64,000 nucleotides of DNA from Palsa-601 sp963801185. GTDB lineage: Bacteria; Actinomycetota; Acidimicrobiia; Acidimicrobiales; Bog-793. The translations under genes were made by a program, and so were the position numbers. Positions within the stretch are counted from its first letter, which is position 1; each line of letters opens with the position of its first letter. Positions 34,819 to 44,768 of the stretch are shown here, piece after piece. Under the pieces are notes generated by a model, which saw nothing but the letters and a program-made list of their open reading frames with translations, was not told the DNA's origin and searched no databases. The stretch lies in the NCBI GenBank assembly GCA_963801185.1, contig CAWDDW010000003.1, positions 186,001 through 250,000 of the forward strand. The letters run 5' to 3'.

Positions 34819-35778
34819 ATGACGACCGTCCAGAGCGCCCGGGGCCCACTCGACACCGCTGATCTCGGCCGGACGCTGATGCACGAGCACGTCTTCGTGC
34901 TGACGCCCGACTCGCAGCGGCAGTGGTCCGACGAGTGGGACGAGTCCGAGCAGGTGGCGAACGCGATCGTGAAGCTCAACGAGCTGGCGGCCCAGGGAAT
35001 CTCCACCATCGCCGACCCGACCGTCGACGGGCTCGGGCGCGACATCGCCCGCATCGCCCGCATCCAGGCCGAGGTCGACCTGAACATCATCGTCGCGACC
35101 GGGATCTACACCTACAGCGACGTGCCCCACTTCTTCGCCTTCCGCGGGCCCGGGATCATCCCGGGCCTCGACGATCCGATGGTCGACTACTTCGTGCGGG
35201 ACCTGCAAGAGGGCGTGCGGGGTACCGGGGTACGGGCCGCGTTTCTGAAGTGCGCCATCGATCTCCACGGCCTGACGCCGGGCGTCGAGCGCATCCTCCG
35301 AGCAGCGGCCGGCGCCCACCTGCGGACCGGTGCTCCGATCATGGTCCACACGCACCCGGGGTCACAGACCGGACTCGAGGTGAAACGGGTGCTCGGCGAG
35401 GAGGGGGTCGCGTTCGACCGGGTGTGCCTTGCCCACAGCGGCGACTCGACCGACGCCGATCACCTGAGCGGGTTGGCCGAGGCGGGCTTCTTCCTCGGAA
35501 TGGACCGCTTCGGCATCGACGCCGCGCTCGACTTCGGGAGCCGGGTCGGGATCGTGGTCGAGCTTTGCCGGCGCGGCTTTGCAGGCCAAATGGTGCTGTC
35601 CCAGGACGCCGCCTGCTACATCGACTGGATCGACCCGGTCTTCAAGGGAGCGCTACCGAACTGGAACTACCTGCACGTCCTGGCAGACGTAGTGCCTGCC
35701 CTGCTCGAGCGGGGCGTGACCGAGTCACAGGTGGACGACATGCTCGTCGGGAACCCGCGGCGCTACTTCGGGGGCTGA
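34819..35778 (+). CDS. Phosphotriesterase-family metal hydrolase
   Basis: A 319-residue TIM-barrel amidohydrolase of the phosphotriesterase/lactonase family. The metal ligands are visible in order: HEH (about 22-24), the carbamylated Lys in FLKCAI, His in MVHTHPG, His in LAHSGD, and Asp in SQDA. It starts 21 bp after the GGDEF gene, with GAAGG upstream, so the two are co-transcribed. Relatives hydrolyse lactones, including acyl-homoserine lactones, or phosphotriesters; the native substrate here is unknown. Confidence 0.88.
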   Translation: MTTVQSARGPLDTADLGRTLMHEHVFVLTPDSQRQWSDEWDESEQVANAIVKLNELAAQGISTIADPTVDGLGRDIARIARIQAEVDLNIIVATGIYTYSDVPHFFAFRGPGIIPGLDDPMVDYFVRDLQEGVRGTGVRAAFLKCAIDLHGLTPGVERILRAAAGAHLRTGAPIMVHTHPGSQTGLEVKRVLGEEGVAFDRVCLAHSGDSTDADHLSGLAEAGFFLGMDRFGIDAALDFGSRVGIVVELCRRGFAGQMVLSQDAACYIDWIDPVFKGALPNWNYLHVLADVVPALLERGVTESQVDDMLVGNPRRYFGG

Positions 35779-35788
35779 AGCCGGAGCC

Positions 35789-36190
35789 TCAGGCGAGCTG
35801 GGCGATGTTCTGGGCGAGCAGGATCGCGACGAGGATCATCACCGCGAGATAGAGACCGGTGATGGCCCACCTGTACCTGTGGTCGGCCAGCCAGAAACGC
35901 CTGATCCCCAACGCATCGAAGTACAACGCCACGAGCGCGATCGGGATGCCGATGGCCGGGCCGACGCCGCCCGCGGCGCCGATGGCCGGCGCCGCGATCG
36001 GGAAGACCACGTAACTGAGCGTGCAGCGCAGTGCCGAGATGAGGATCGAGGCGGAGAAGAGGCGATGGACGTCCTGCTCGCGCGGTGCCGGCCGTGCGTC
36101 TGGCACCCGGAGCAGCCGTCGCATGGTGAGGTCTGCGGGCGAGCGCTCCGGTGCTGACGAGACGGTCGCTGCAGGGCTTGCCACGTCCAC
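35789..36190 (-). CDS. Small membrane protein of unknown function
   Basis: About 133 residues. Three membrane helices are visible: LFSASILISALRCTLSYVVF with the following segment, GPAIGIPIALVALYFDALGI and WAITGLYLAVMILVAILLA. I do not recognise the family. The open frame continues far upstream, antisense to an acyl-CoA dehydrogenase; a start at GTG 36190 or 36184 (or ATG 36124) is more realistic. It is convergent with the phosphotriesterase-like gene. Confidence 0.6.
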   Translation of the reverse strand: MDVASPAATVSSAPERSPADLTMRRLLRVPDARPAPREQDVHRLFSASILISALRCTLSYVVFPIAAPAIGAAGGVGPAIGIPIALVALYFDALGIRRFWLADHRYRWAITGLYLAVMILVAILLAQNIAQLA

Positions 36191-36316
36191 AAGGCTACCT
36201 GGGAGCGGCTGCGCGACTCCAGGCGGGAAGGCGGCAAGCGGGCGAGAACCTGCACGGGCGCCCCGTTCCGTGACACCATCAGGTCGGTAAACGTATTGAC
36301 CAAGCTGGAGGCAGCC

Positions 36317-37513
36317 GTGGCCGACGCCGCAACCACCGTGAACGAGCACATCGACCAGCTCTTGGCCGAGGCCGAACCCGGCTCGACGGACCCCATCCAG
36401 TTCCGCCGGCGCCAGTACGAGCTCGGGCTTGCTTGGGTGCACTTCCCGGAGGGCTACGGAGGCCTCGGGCTCCCGCCCGTCCACCAGCGGGAGATCGACC
36501 GCAGGCTGTACGGAGCCGGGGCCAAGCCGCATGGCTTCCTCGAGTTCTTCGGCCTCGCCATGGCCGGGCCGACGATCGTCACCCACGGCACCGAAGAGAT
36601 CCGCAACCGCCTCCTCCCGCGCATGTACAGCGGCGAGGATTCGTGGTGCCAGCTCTTCTCCGAGCCCGGCGCCGGGTCAGACTTGGCGGGCCTCGCCACG
36701 AGGGCCGTCCGGGACGGGGACGAGTGGGTGATCTCGGGCCAGAAGGTCTGGAACACCCTCGCGCACCTCGCCGACAGGGGAATGCTCGTCGCGCGGACCG
36801 ACCCGGAACAGCCCAAGCACAAGGGCCTCACCTACTTCGCCCTCGACATGCACGCGCCGGGGGTCGAGGTACGGCCTCTCCGCCAGATGACCGGAGAAGC
36901 CGAGTTCAACGAGGTCTACATGACCGAGGTGCGCGTGCCCGACCGAGACCGGGTGGGCGACGTCGGCGACGGGTGGCGGGTGTCGATGAGCACGCTCATG
37001 AACGAGCGGACGTCGATCGGCGGCGGGGGCGGGATGCCTGGCCGGGGCTCTGGGACGATCGCCGAGGCCGTCCGCATCTTCAAGGAGGATTGCCCCGACC
37101 CGAATGCGGTGGCGAAGGACCGCCTCATGCAGATGTGGGTCGAGGCGGAGGCGCTCCGGCTCACGAACCTGCGGGCGTCGGACAACCGCCGCGCCGGCAA
37201 CCCCGGCCCCGAGGGCTCGATAGCAAAGCTCATGTTCGCGGAGGTGAACAAGCGCATCTACGAGCTCTGCATCGACCTGCTCGGGCCGGCCGCGCTCGTC
37301 GACTTCGACTACACCATGCGCCGCAGCGAGGCGCTCGGGCTCACCGGTCCCGCCGGTTCGTCACGAAAGATGTTCCTCCGGTCGCGTGCGAACTCGATCG
37401 AAGGCGGGACGTCCGAGATCCAGCGCAACATTCTCGGCGAGCGCGTGCTCGGCCTGCCCGGCGACGTCCGGACCGACAAAGAGCTGCCTTGGTCAAAGGT
37501 TCCGCGTAGCTGA
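36317..37513 (+). CDS. Acyl-CoA dehydrogenase
   Basis: About 398 residues. The middle-domain motifs QLFSEPGAGSDLAGLATRA and ISGQKVWNTLAHLADRG, and the C-terminal IEGGTSEIQRNILGERVLGLPG, are typical acyl-CoA dehydrogenase sequences. GTG 36317 has GGAGG at 36307-36311 and is preferred to the TTG at 36296. It stands alone between a membrane protein and OsmC. The specific substrate is unknown; it could be one of the FadE-like enzymes of branched-chain or dicarboxylic acid breakdown. Confidence 0.88.
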   Translation: MADAATTVNEHIDQLLAEAEPGSTDPIQFRRRQYELGLAWVHFPEGYGGLGLPPVHQREIDRRLYGAGAKPHGFLEFFGLAMAGPTIVTHGTEEIRNRLLPRMYSGEDSWCQLFSEPGAGSDLAGLATRAVRDGDEWVISGQKVWNTLAHLADRGMLVARTDPEQPKHKGLTYFALDMHAPGVEVRPLRQMTGEAEFNEVYMTEVRVPDRDRVGDVGDGWRVSMSTLMNERTSIGGGGGMPGRGSGTIAEAVRIFKEDCPDPNAVAKDRLMQMWVEAEALRLTNLRASDNRRAGNPGPEGSIAKLMFAEVNKRIYELCIDLLGPAALVDFDYTMRRSEALGLTGPAGSSRKMFLRSRANSIEGGTSEIQRNILGERVLGLPGDVRTDKELPWSKVPRS

Positions 37514-37520
37514 GCCAGCG

Positions 37521-37955
37521 CTACAGGAGGGTCGCCGCAAGCGTGATCTCGACGGCGGCGAGAGCCTTCGACACCGGGCAGTTCGCCTTGGCACCCTCGG
37601 CCTCCAGGCGGAACGCCTCCTCGTCGATGCCCGGCACCTCGGCTTCGCACACAAGATCGATCCGGCTGATCCCAAAGCCGCTGTCCGATCTCACGAGGTG
37701 CACGGTGGCGGTCGTGTGGACCCGGTCCGCAGTGTGGCCCTTCGTGGCGAGAGCGTTCGACAGCGCCATCGAGTAGCAGGCGGCGTGCGCCGCCGCGATC
37801 ATCTCCTCAGGATTGGTGCCCGACTTCCCCTCTTCGTCCTCGAAGCGGCTCTTGAACGAGTACGCCCCTCGGAACGCGCCGCTCCCGAAGCTCACCTCGC
37901 CCCCTCCTTCACGGAGGTCGCCCTTCCATTCGGCCTCGCCGGTACGTGCTGGCAT
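37521..37955 (-). CDS. osmC: OsmC family peroxiredoxin
   Basis: A 144-residue OsmC/Ohr-type hydroperoxide reductase. The two redox cysteines are in AAHAACYSMALS (about residue 58) and AKANCPVSKAL (about 124), and TNPEEMIAAAH is the usual helix start. OsmC reduces organic hydroperoxides. The ATG at 37955 opens directly on the conserved N-terminus; the frame's upstream extension is not conserved-looking. Confidence 0.9.
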   Translation of the reverse strand: MPARTGEAEWKGDLREGGGEVSFGSGAFRGAYSFKSRFEDEEGKSGTNPEEMIAAAHAACYSMALSNALATKGHTADRVHTTATVHLVRSDSGFGISRIDLVCEAEVPGIDEEAFRLEAEGAKANCPVSKALAAVEITLAATLL

Positions 37956-38008
37956 CTGGGTGTGGTCCTCTCTGTTGCCTAACGAGTGATCGTAAAGGCG
38001 AGCGACAC

Positions 38009-38950
38009 TCACCCGCGACGGACGTGAGCTTGGTAGTCCTCTGCGCCCCGCCAGCAACGCGCCATCGCCTGGGTGGAGAAGGCCGAGACGAACTCGCCGG
38101 CCGCGGTGATGGCGATCCCACCGCCGGAACCGCCGAGGCGCTCGACCGCCGCAAGCGAAGCCTCGACGGCACTGCGCAGGTCTCGGCCTGCCTCGAACGA
38201 CCACGCGAGCCGGTGCGCGAACCCACTGACGAGAAACGTCTCCCCCGCGCCAGTAGCCGACACCGCCACTCCCGCCCGGTCCGCCAGGACACCGGCGCCT
38301 GGGATCGGGGAGTCACCAACGCGTCCCGGCCATTGGCCTGCCCGGCCACCTGTCGACGTCGCCGCCGCCACCCTGCCAGACAGATCGACCGCCACGGCAC
38401 CGACGGTGCCCTGATCGGAGAAGACGGTCGGGTCCACGCTCTCGGCGACCGGTGGTGGGTCTTCGGGCCGATGCAGGTTACGGAGCCACTCGGGTCGCAT
38501 CCGCTCGAGCCCATTGGCCTCGCAAAACTGGTCCGCGCCGGCCCCGGCTAGCAGCACCGGGCCGTCAGGCAGCCCCCCGAGCCCGGCGAGCACGCGCGCC
38601 GCCCGCACCGGGTTGGCCGGGTAGGTCGCAGCGCAGAGCGCGCCGAACACTCCTGCCTCGGCGTCCATCACGCCTGCGTCGAGCTCGACCGTGCCGTCTC
38701 TCGTCGGTACCGCCCCTCGCCCGGCGTTGAAGTGACCGCTGTCCTCGAGAGAGGCGACCGCCTCGACGACGCCGTCGAGGGCCCGAGCGCCGGCCGTCAG
38801 CACAGCCCAGCCCGCGTCCGTGGCTCGCCGGAGCGCGGCTACCAGTACCTCGAGGTCCGAGTCGTTCGAGCCGGCTGCGAATGCCCCGGCGCCACCGTGG
38901 AGAACGATCGCAGGAAGCCCGAGCGTCCCCGACTCGATGTGGACGTTCAC
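38009..38950 (-). CDS. Isoaspartyl peptidase/type III L-asparaginase
   Basis: An N-terminal-nucleophile hydrolase of about 313 residues. The family start AIVLHGGAGAF, the segment SGHFNAGRGAV, the autocleavage site QGTVGAVAVD (Thr as nucleophile after cleavage, about residue 180) and the downstream STGGRAGQWPGRVGDSPIPGAG are all present. It cleaves isoaspartyl dipeptides or asparagine. The start is uncertain: GTG 38950 or TTG 38986, neither with a strong ribosome site. It is divergent from the EamA transporter gene. Confidence 0.88.
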   Translation of the reverse strand: MNVHIESGTLGLPAIVLHGGAGAFAAGSNDSDLEVLVAALRRATDAGWAVLTAGARALDGVVEAVASLEDSGHFNAGRGAVPTRDGTVELDAGVMDAEAGVFGALCAATYPANPVRAARVLAGLGGLPDGPVLLAGAGADQFCEANGLERMRPEWLRNLHRPEDPPPVAESVDPTVFSDQGTVGAVAVDLSGRVAAATSTGGRAGQWPGRVGDSPIPGAGVLADRAGVAVSATGAGETFLVSGFAHRLAWSFEAGRDLRSAVEASLAAVERLGGSGGGIAITAAGEFVSAFSTQAMARCWRGAEDYQAHVRRG

Positions 38951-39027
38951 GCGGTCGGATGGTAGCTGGTGGCGCGTTTCAGTCAACGCGTCACGGCGAC
39001 TCTCCCCGTTCCGGAAGGATGGAGCCT

Positions 39028-39966
39028 GTGAGTCGCAAAGGTTGGCTGCTTTTCATCGCCATGGGCGTGATCTGGGGCCTTCCCTACCTGCTGATCAAGA
39101 TCTCGGTGCGGGAGGTCGCCCCGCCGATGCTCGTCGAGATGAGGACGGGCGGCGCCGCCTTGTTGCTGGTCCCGATCGCGCTGGCACGAGGTCGGCTCGT
39201 GCCGGTGCTGCGCCGCTGGAAGGCGCTCGTCGGGTTCTCCCTCGCCGAGATCTCGATCCCCTGGCTTCTCCTCTTCAACGCCGAGCGGAAACTCTGCAGC
39301 TCGCTCGCAGGCCTGCTCGTCGCAGCCGTCCCGCTCGCGAGCGCCTTGCTCGCCCGCGTGACCGGCACGGCCGACCGTCTCGACCGGCGCCAGCTGCTCG
39401 GCGTGCTGATCGGTCTCGGCGGCGTCGCGGCTCTCGTCGGCTTCAACGTCGCCATAGCCGACATATGGGCTGCGTTGTCCATCGGCGTGGTCGCGATCGG
39501 TTACGCCGTCGGGCCGTGGATCCTTTCCCGTTACCTGTCCGACCTGTCGGCTCTCGGCGTCATGGCAGCCGGCCTCGCGCTCTGCGCCGTCATCTACGCC
39601 CCGATCGCAGCCTTCTCCGTCCCGACCCGCCCGCTCTCGACCTCGGTCGTCGCGTCCGTCGTCGGCCTGACCTTGATCTGCACTGCGCTCGCGTTCGTCC
39701 TCTTCTTCGCGCTCATCGCCGAGGTAGGCCCCGTGCGCTCGACCGTCATCACCTATGTGAACCCGGCCGTCGCCGTCCTGCTCGGGGTGAGCGTCCTCGG
39801 CGAGCGGTTCGGGGTAGGCACCGCGGCCGGCTTCGTCCTGATCGTGGTGGGCTGCGTTCTCGCCACCCGGCGCAGGGCGACCGAGGCTCTTGCCGCTCCT
39901 GCCCCCTCAGTCCTGCTCGCCGGCGGGGGGAACGAGCCCGACGTATCGGGCCATCGAGTCGACTGA
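39028..39966 (+). CDS. EamA/DMT-family transporter
   Basis: A 312-residue, ten-helix drug/metabolite transporter. The first EamA domain begins WLLFIAMGVIWGLPYLLIKIS and the second ALSIGVVAIGYAVGPWILSRYL; the last helix contains YVNPAVAVLLGVSVLGERFG. GTG 39028 has GGAG five bases upstream and is preferred to ATG 39019. The 3' end overlaps the tetR gene at 39907 tail-to-tail by about 60 bp. The exported metabolite is unknown. Confidence 0.85.
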   Translation: MSRKGWLLFIAMGVIWGLPYLLIKISVREVAPPMLVEMRTGGAALLLVPIALARGRLVPVLRRWKALVGFSLAEISIPWLLLFNAERKLCSSLAGLLVAAVPLASALLARVTGTADRLDRRQLLGVLIGLGGVAALVGFNVAIADIWAALSIGVVAIGYAVGPWILSRYLSDLSALGVMAAGLALCAVIYAPIAAFSVPTRPLSTSVVASVVGLTLICTALAFVLFFALIAEVGPVRSTVITYVNPAVAVLLGVSVLGERFGVGTAAGFVLIVVGCVLATRRRATEALAAPAPSVLLAGGGNEPDVSGHRVD

Positions 39967-40632
39967 CCATCCGAAGAAGGCATCGGTGTCCTCGACGCTG
40001 CCGACGAGGTGGCCGTAGAGCTCGAAGCTGACGAGCCCGAAGAGCTCCACCCACACGAGGATGCCCCGGGCGAGCACGTCCGGATCGAGCCCGGGCAAGG
40101 CGTCGTCGATGACGGCCTCGAGGTCGGCCCGCGCCTCGGGCGGGAGGGGAGCGGCGGCTCCGGGCAACGGCGCGAGCGCGCCCACTTGGTTCGCCCGGTT
40201 GAGGATGCCGGCCAGCACGACCGGCACCCGTGAGGCCGCCGCAACGGTCGCCCGCGGGGCCACGTAGCCCGGCACCGGTGACCCGAAGATGAGCGAGTAC
40301 TCGTGCGGACGGCCATGCGCGAAAGCGCGGACAGCACTGCAGGCGATGAGGAACCGGGCCGGCATGTCGTCGTCCGGGGCGGTGTCCACGGCTGCCTCCA
40401 CGGCTTGGCCGATGGCGTCGTAGGCCTCGATGATGAGCGCCGTGAGGAGGTCGTCGCGACTCGGGAAGTAGCGGTACAGCGCAGAGGGGGCCATCTGGAG
40501 CTCCCGGGCGACGCCTCGCAACGAGAGCGCCGCAGCCCCGTTCGCGGCTAGGTGCCGCCGGGCGGTGTCGAGGATCTGCTCAGTCAGCTCTGCCCGCAAA
40601 CGTGCACGGATGCCGGGAGCTGATTCCGTCAT
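39907..40632 (-). CDS. TetR family regulator with WHG-type C-terminal domain
   Basis: A 241-residue regulator. HTH: TEQILDTARRHLAANGAAALSLRGVARELQMAPSALYRYFPSRDDLLTALI (about 17-66). The C-terminal domain with AFAHGRPHEYSLIFGSPVPGY matches the TetR_C WHG subgroup. It is divergent from the epimerase gene at 40759, and direct repeats lie between them. Confidence 0.9.
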   Translation of the reverse strand: MTESAPGIRARLRAELTEQILDTARRHLAANGAAALSLRGVARELQMAPSALYRYFPSRDDLLTALIIEAYDAIGQAVEAAVDTAPDDDMPARFLIACSAVRAFAHGRPHEYSLIFGSPVPGYVAPRATVAAASRVPVVLAGILNRANQVGALAPLPGAAAPLPPEARADLEAVIDDALPGLDPDVLARGILVWVELFGLVSFELYGHLVGSVEDTDAFFGWSVDSMARYVGLVPPAGEQD

Positions 40633-40706
40633 ACGCGCAGTGTGGCAGGTTTCGCGAACAGTGTCAGCAATCGCGCGCAGCGCTCTTGACCAGTTGCCAA
40701 GTCATG

Positions 40707-40735
40707 GTGAACACTGGATCTATTAGTGAACGGTG
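40707..40735. promoter_or_regulatory. Direct repeats between tetR and epimerase
   Basis: GTGAACACTG (40707-40716) and GTGAACGGTG (40726-40735) are spaced 19 bp centre to centre, close to two helix turns, in the short divergent intergenic region. They could be operator half-sites for the TetR protein. Support is positional only. Confidence 0.3.
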
Positions 40736-40758
40736 CTCTCTAATCTGGAGGTGGCCCA

Positions 40759-41737
40759 ATGAGCAGTACCCACGTCGTCGTCGGAGCCGGGGCGATCGGA
40801 TCCGCCACAGCGCTCCAGCTCGCCCGATCCGGTGAGCGAGTGGTCGTGGTGACCAGGCGGGGCTCCGGGCCGATCGCGCCGGAAATCGCCCTCGTCGCGG
40901 CCGACGCCAGCCACGCTCCGGCGATGGCAGACGTGGCTGCCGGCGCAACCGCCATCTACAACTGCGCCAATCCCCGCTACACCCGGTGGGCGGAGGACTG
41001 GCCCCCGATCGCGGCGGCGCTGCTCTATGCGGCCGAGCGCTCCGGTGCCCGGCTCGTGACGATCAGCAACCTCTACATGTACGAGCCGCCTCTACGTCCA
41101 CTTGTGGAGGGCGACCCCACGACGGCCCTTACGCGAAAGGGTCAGGTGCGCGCCCGGATGTGGGAGGAGGCACTCGCAGCCTTCGACGCCGGCCGGGCCG
41201 AGGTCACAGAAGCGCGGGCGTCCGACTTCGTCGGGCCCGGCCTCACAGATCAGGCTCACCTCGGTGAGCGAGTCGTCCCCCGAGTGCTGGCGGGGAAGTC
41301 GGTGAGCGTCGTCGGCAATCCGGATATGCCGCACACCTGGAGCTACGTGCCCGATGTCGCGAGCACGCTCGTCGCACTCGGGACGAGCTCGCTCGCACCG
41401 GGGCGGGTATGGCACGTCCCGAGCCTCCCGGCGCGGTCCATGCGCCAGATGATCGAGGCGTTCGCGGACTGCGTCTCGAGGCCCGTTCCGCGGATCTGGC
41501 GCATTCCGGCGTTCGCCATCAAGGCAGCAGGCCTGGTGTCGCCGAGAGCTCGCGGAGATCCCCGAGGTCCTCTATCAGTTCGAGCGACCCTTCGTGATGG
41601 AGTCCGCCGCCGCGCAGGCCGCCTTCGGCATTCAGCCGACGCCGTTCGACGAGGTAGTGGCGAGCACGGTCGAGTGGTGGACGGAGCGCGTCGGCTCGGC
41701 CACTCCGAGAGAGGCTGTTGCTATACCCATGTCATAA
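40759..41737 (+). CDS. NAD-dependent epimerase/dehydratase family protein (frame-broken)
   Basis: The protein starts with a Rossmann motif, VVVGAGAIGSATALQLA, and has YNCANPRYTRW, LVTISNLYMYEPP (Ser/Tyr/Lys region altered) and HTWSYVPDVASTLVALG, as in SDR-extended epimerases. After LVSPR the frame changes: continuing in frame gives nonsense to 41760, while skipping one base at the GCTCG of 41548-41552 gives the expected LAEIPEVLYQFERPFVMES and ends at TAA 41737. So the gene is broken by one base, either as a mutation or a sequence error. GGAGG precedes ATG 40759. Confidence 0.8.
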
Positions 41738-41756
41738 GCAACAGTACGATCGGGTT

Positions 41757-43731
41757 GTGACAGTGATCGGCCCAAAGGCGGCGGAGTCGGCCAGCACCGA
41801 CATCGCAGTCGGTCGGGCGGCAATCCGCCAGGCCCTCGGAGCGCTCTCGACACTGCTGCCCATAGGCATTTTCGCGGCCGAGCCAGACGGCAGCTGCTGG
41901 TATCTCAACCAACGGCTGATCGACGCGCTCGGGCTCGAGATCCGCACCGGCGACGAACGTCCGCTTCGTCTCGACCTCGCGCCCGGCGGTGTTCCTGCAC
42001 AAGACACCGCCCGGTTGCGGGGCATAGTGACAGCCGAGGGCGACGACGGGGAGGCAGTTCCCACCGAGGTGACTCTCGATGCTCGAGTCATGCCGGTCAT
42101 CGCGCGCGACGGGCAGGTCACCTCCTTCATAGGCATCGTCGTGAACGCCGACGAACCCGGCTCCCAGGCTCTGGCGCTTCACACGAGCGAGCGGCTCGCC
42201 GACACCATCATGGAGCGCTCGCCTGAGGTCATCACGGTGCTCAACCCAGACGGCACGTGGCGTTACTCGAACCCCGCTGCCTGGCGCCTGCTCGGCTATC
42301 AGGCCGACTTCGACCCGGTGAACGGGATACTCACCCTCGTCCACCCGGACGACTTCGCCGATGCGGCGAGAGGGGTCGAGCGTCTGAGCCGCGGCGAGAT
42401 CGTCGGGAGCGAGCCCTTCGAGATCCGGGTGCGCTCCAAGGACGGGTCCTGGCTCTACATGGAGAGCACTATCGAGGACCTGGTCGACGACCCCGTCATC
42501 CGCGGGTATCTCCTGCACTCCCGGGACGTCACGAAGGAACGTCAAGCCCGGCTCGCGCTCCTAGAAGCCAACGAGCGGCTCTCGACGCTCGTGGCCAGCC
42601 TCCACCTGGCCGTCCTCGTAGAGGACGAGAACCGCCACATCGCCTTCACCAACGACGCCTTCGTCAATCTGTTCGAGGTGAATGCGACGGCGGAGCAGCT
42701 GGCCGGCCGGACCATCGCCGAGATCGGCCCGGAATTCTTCCGCCGCTTCGGGGACCCGACGTGGACGCCCGATCCGGAACGGACCGCCGAGATCCTGAGA
42801 GACCGCCGGGCCATCGTCGGAGACCGGCTCTCGCTGCCCGACAACCGAGTGCTCGAGCGCGACTACCTCCCCATCAAGGTGAACGGCGAGTACCGGGGCC
42901 ACGTCTGGCTCTTCCGGGACGTCTCGGGCCAGGCCCAGGCCGAGACGGAGTGGCAGTCGCTCCTCTCCCGGCAGCGGCACGAGAACGAGCGGTTGGTGGA
43001 GCTCGATCAGGTGAAGGCTGCGTTTCTCGCTGAGATCAGCCACGAACTGCGCACGCCGCTCACCTCCATACTGAGCTTTGCCGAGCTCATCAACGAAGGT
43101 CTCGGGCGGGACGAGGTTGCCGAACAAGCCGAGTTCCTCGAGATCATCCAGAGAAACGCCGACCGCCTTCTCCGCCTCGTCGACGACCTCTTGCTCCTCG
43201 ACCGGATCGAGACAGGCGCAATGCCACTCGAGTGGGGCGTCGTCGACGTGGCCTCGCTCGTGTCGTCATGCGTCTCGAGCTTCGCGCCGGCAGCCGAGGC
43301 CAAGTCGATCTCGCTCGAGAGCGAGATCGGCGAGGGTCCCGCCATCCCCGGCGATCAGGGCCGCCTCGCCCAGGTTGTCGACGTCCTCTTGTCGAACGCC
43401 ATCAAATTCACGCCCGAGGGCGGACGGGTCATCGTCTCCGCCTCTCCGGTCGACCGTCTCTGGCGGGTCGAGGTGATGGACAACGGGATCGGTGTCCCGG
43501 CAAAGGAGCAGGCTTCGTTGTTCGAGCGCTTCTACCGCGCAAGCAACGCCCGCGCCTCTCGCATCCCCGGTTCGGGGTTGGGCCTGTCGGTGGCGCGCGC
43601 GATCACCCAACTGCACGGCGGCGCCATCACCTTGCGAAGCGCCCAGAACGGCGGCACGACGGCGTCGGTCACGCTCCCCGTCGAAGCCCCTGGCGACGAT
43701 GGTGCCCGCGCCGGCGACCCCCGCAAGCCCC

Positions 43732-43739
<8 letters not shown>
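41757..43739 (+). CDS. PAS-domain sensor histidine kinase
   Basis: About 660 residues with no membrane helix, so probably a cytoplasmic sensor. Three PAS-like domains are visible (roughly 25-130, 145-260 and 270-395), then HisKA with the phospho-acceptor His in FLAEISHELRTPLTSIL, and the HATPase domain with VVDVLLSNAIKFTPEGG (N box), EVMDNGIGVP and GSGLGLSVAR. It overlaps the response regulator start by 8 bp, so they form one system. GTG 41757 is the chosen start; GTG 41763 or TTG 41718 are possible. Confidence 0.9.
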
Positions 43740-44509
<770 letters not shown>

Positions 44510-44595
44510 CAACATTTGCCAGCCAAACTGCAACCAGTTCGCAACCGCGCGAGCACCCGAAATCTCACTGTGGCAGTTCATCATGGTGATTGTTG

Positions 44596-44748
44596 GCAAG
44601 TGCCTGAGCGGGGGCTGGGGTGCTTGCGCCGGGGCGCCTGAGCGGGGGCCAGGCGCCTCCGAATCTCGAAGTGGCCCACGCGAGGGGCGGGCCGCTTCGT
44701 TGTAACGGTGATGGGGCCTGAGCGGGGGCCAGGCCCCTCACCACCGTT
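44596..44748. repeat. Array of four hairpins with near-identical G-rich (or C-rich) loops
   Basis: Four inverted repeats lie in a row: 44596-44627 (with wobble pairs), 44633-44657 (perfect GGCGCCTG/CAGGCGCC), 44667-44699 (11 bp, one wobble) and 44704-44748 (perfect GGGGCCTG/CAGGCCCC plus an outer AACGGTG/CACCGTT). Three share the core GCCTGAGCGGGGGC; the third-placed hairpin has a related loop, ACGCGAGGGGC. On the minus strand the loops read GCCCCCGCT, recalling the C-rich loops of actinobacterial 6C RNA. The array lies between two response regulator genes and could be a small RNA or a leader of the downstream gene. The strand is not known. Confidence 0.65.
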
Positions 44749-44768
44749 CAGCGACACAGGAGTTCGCG

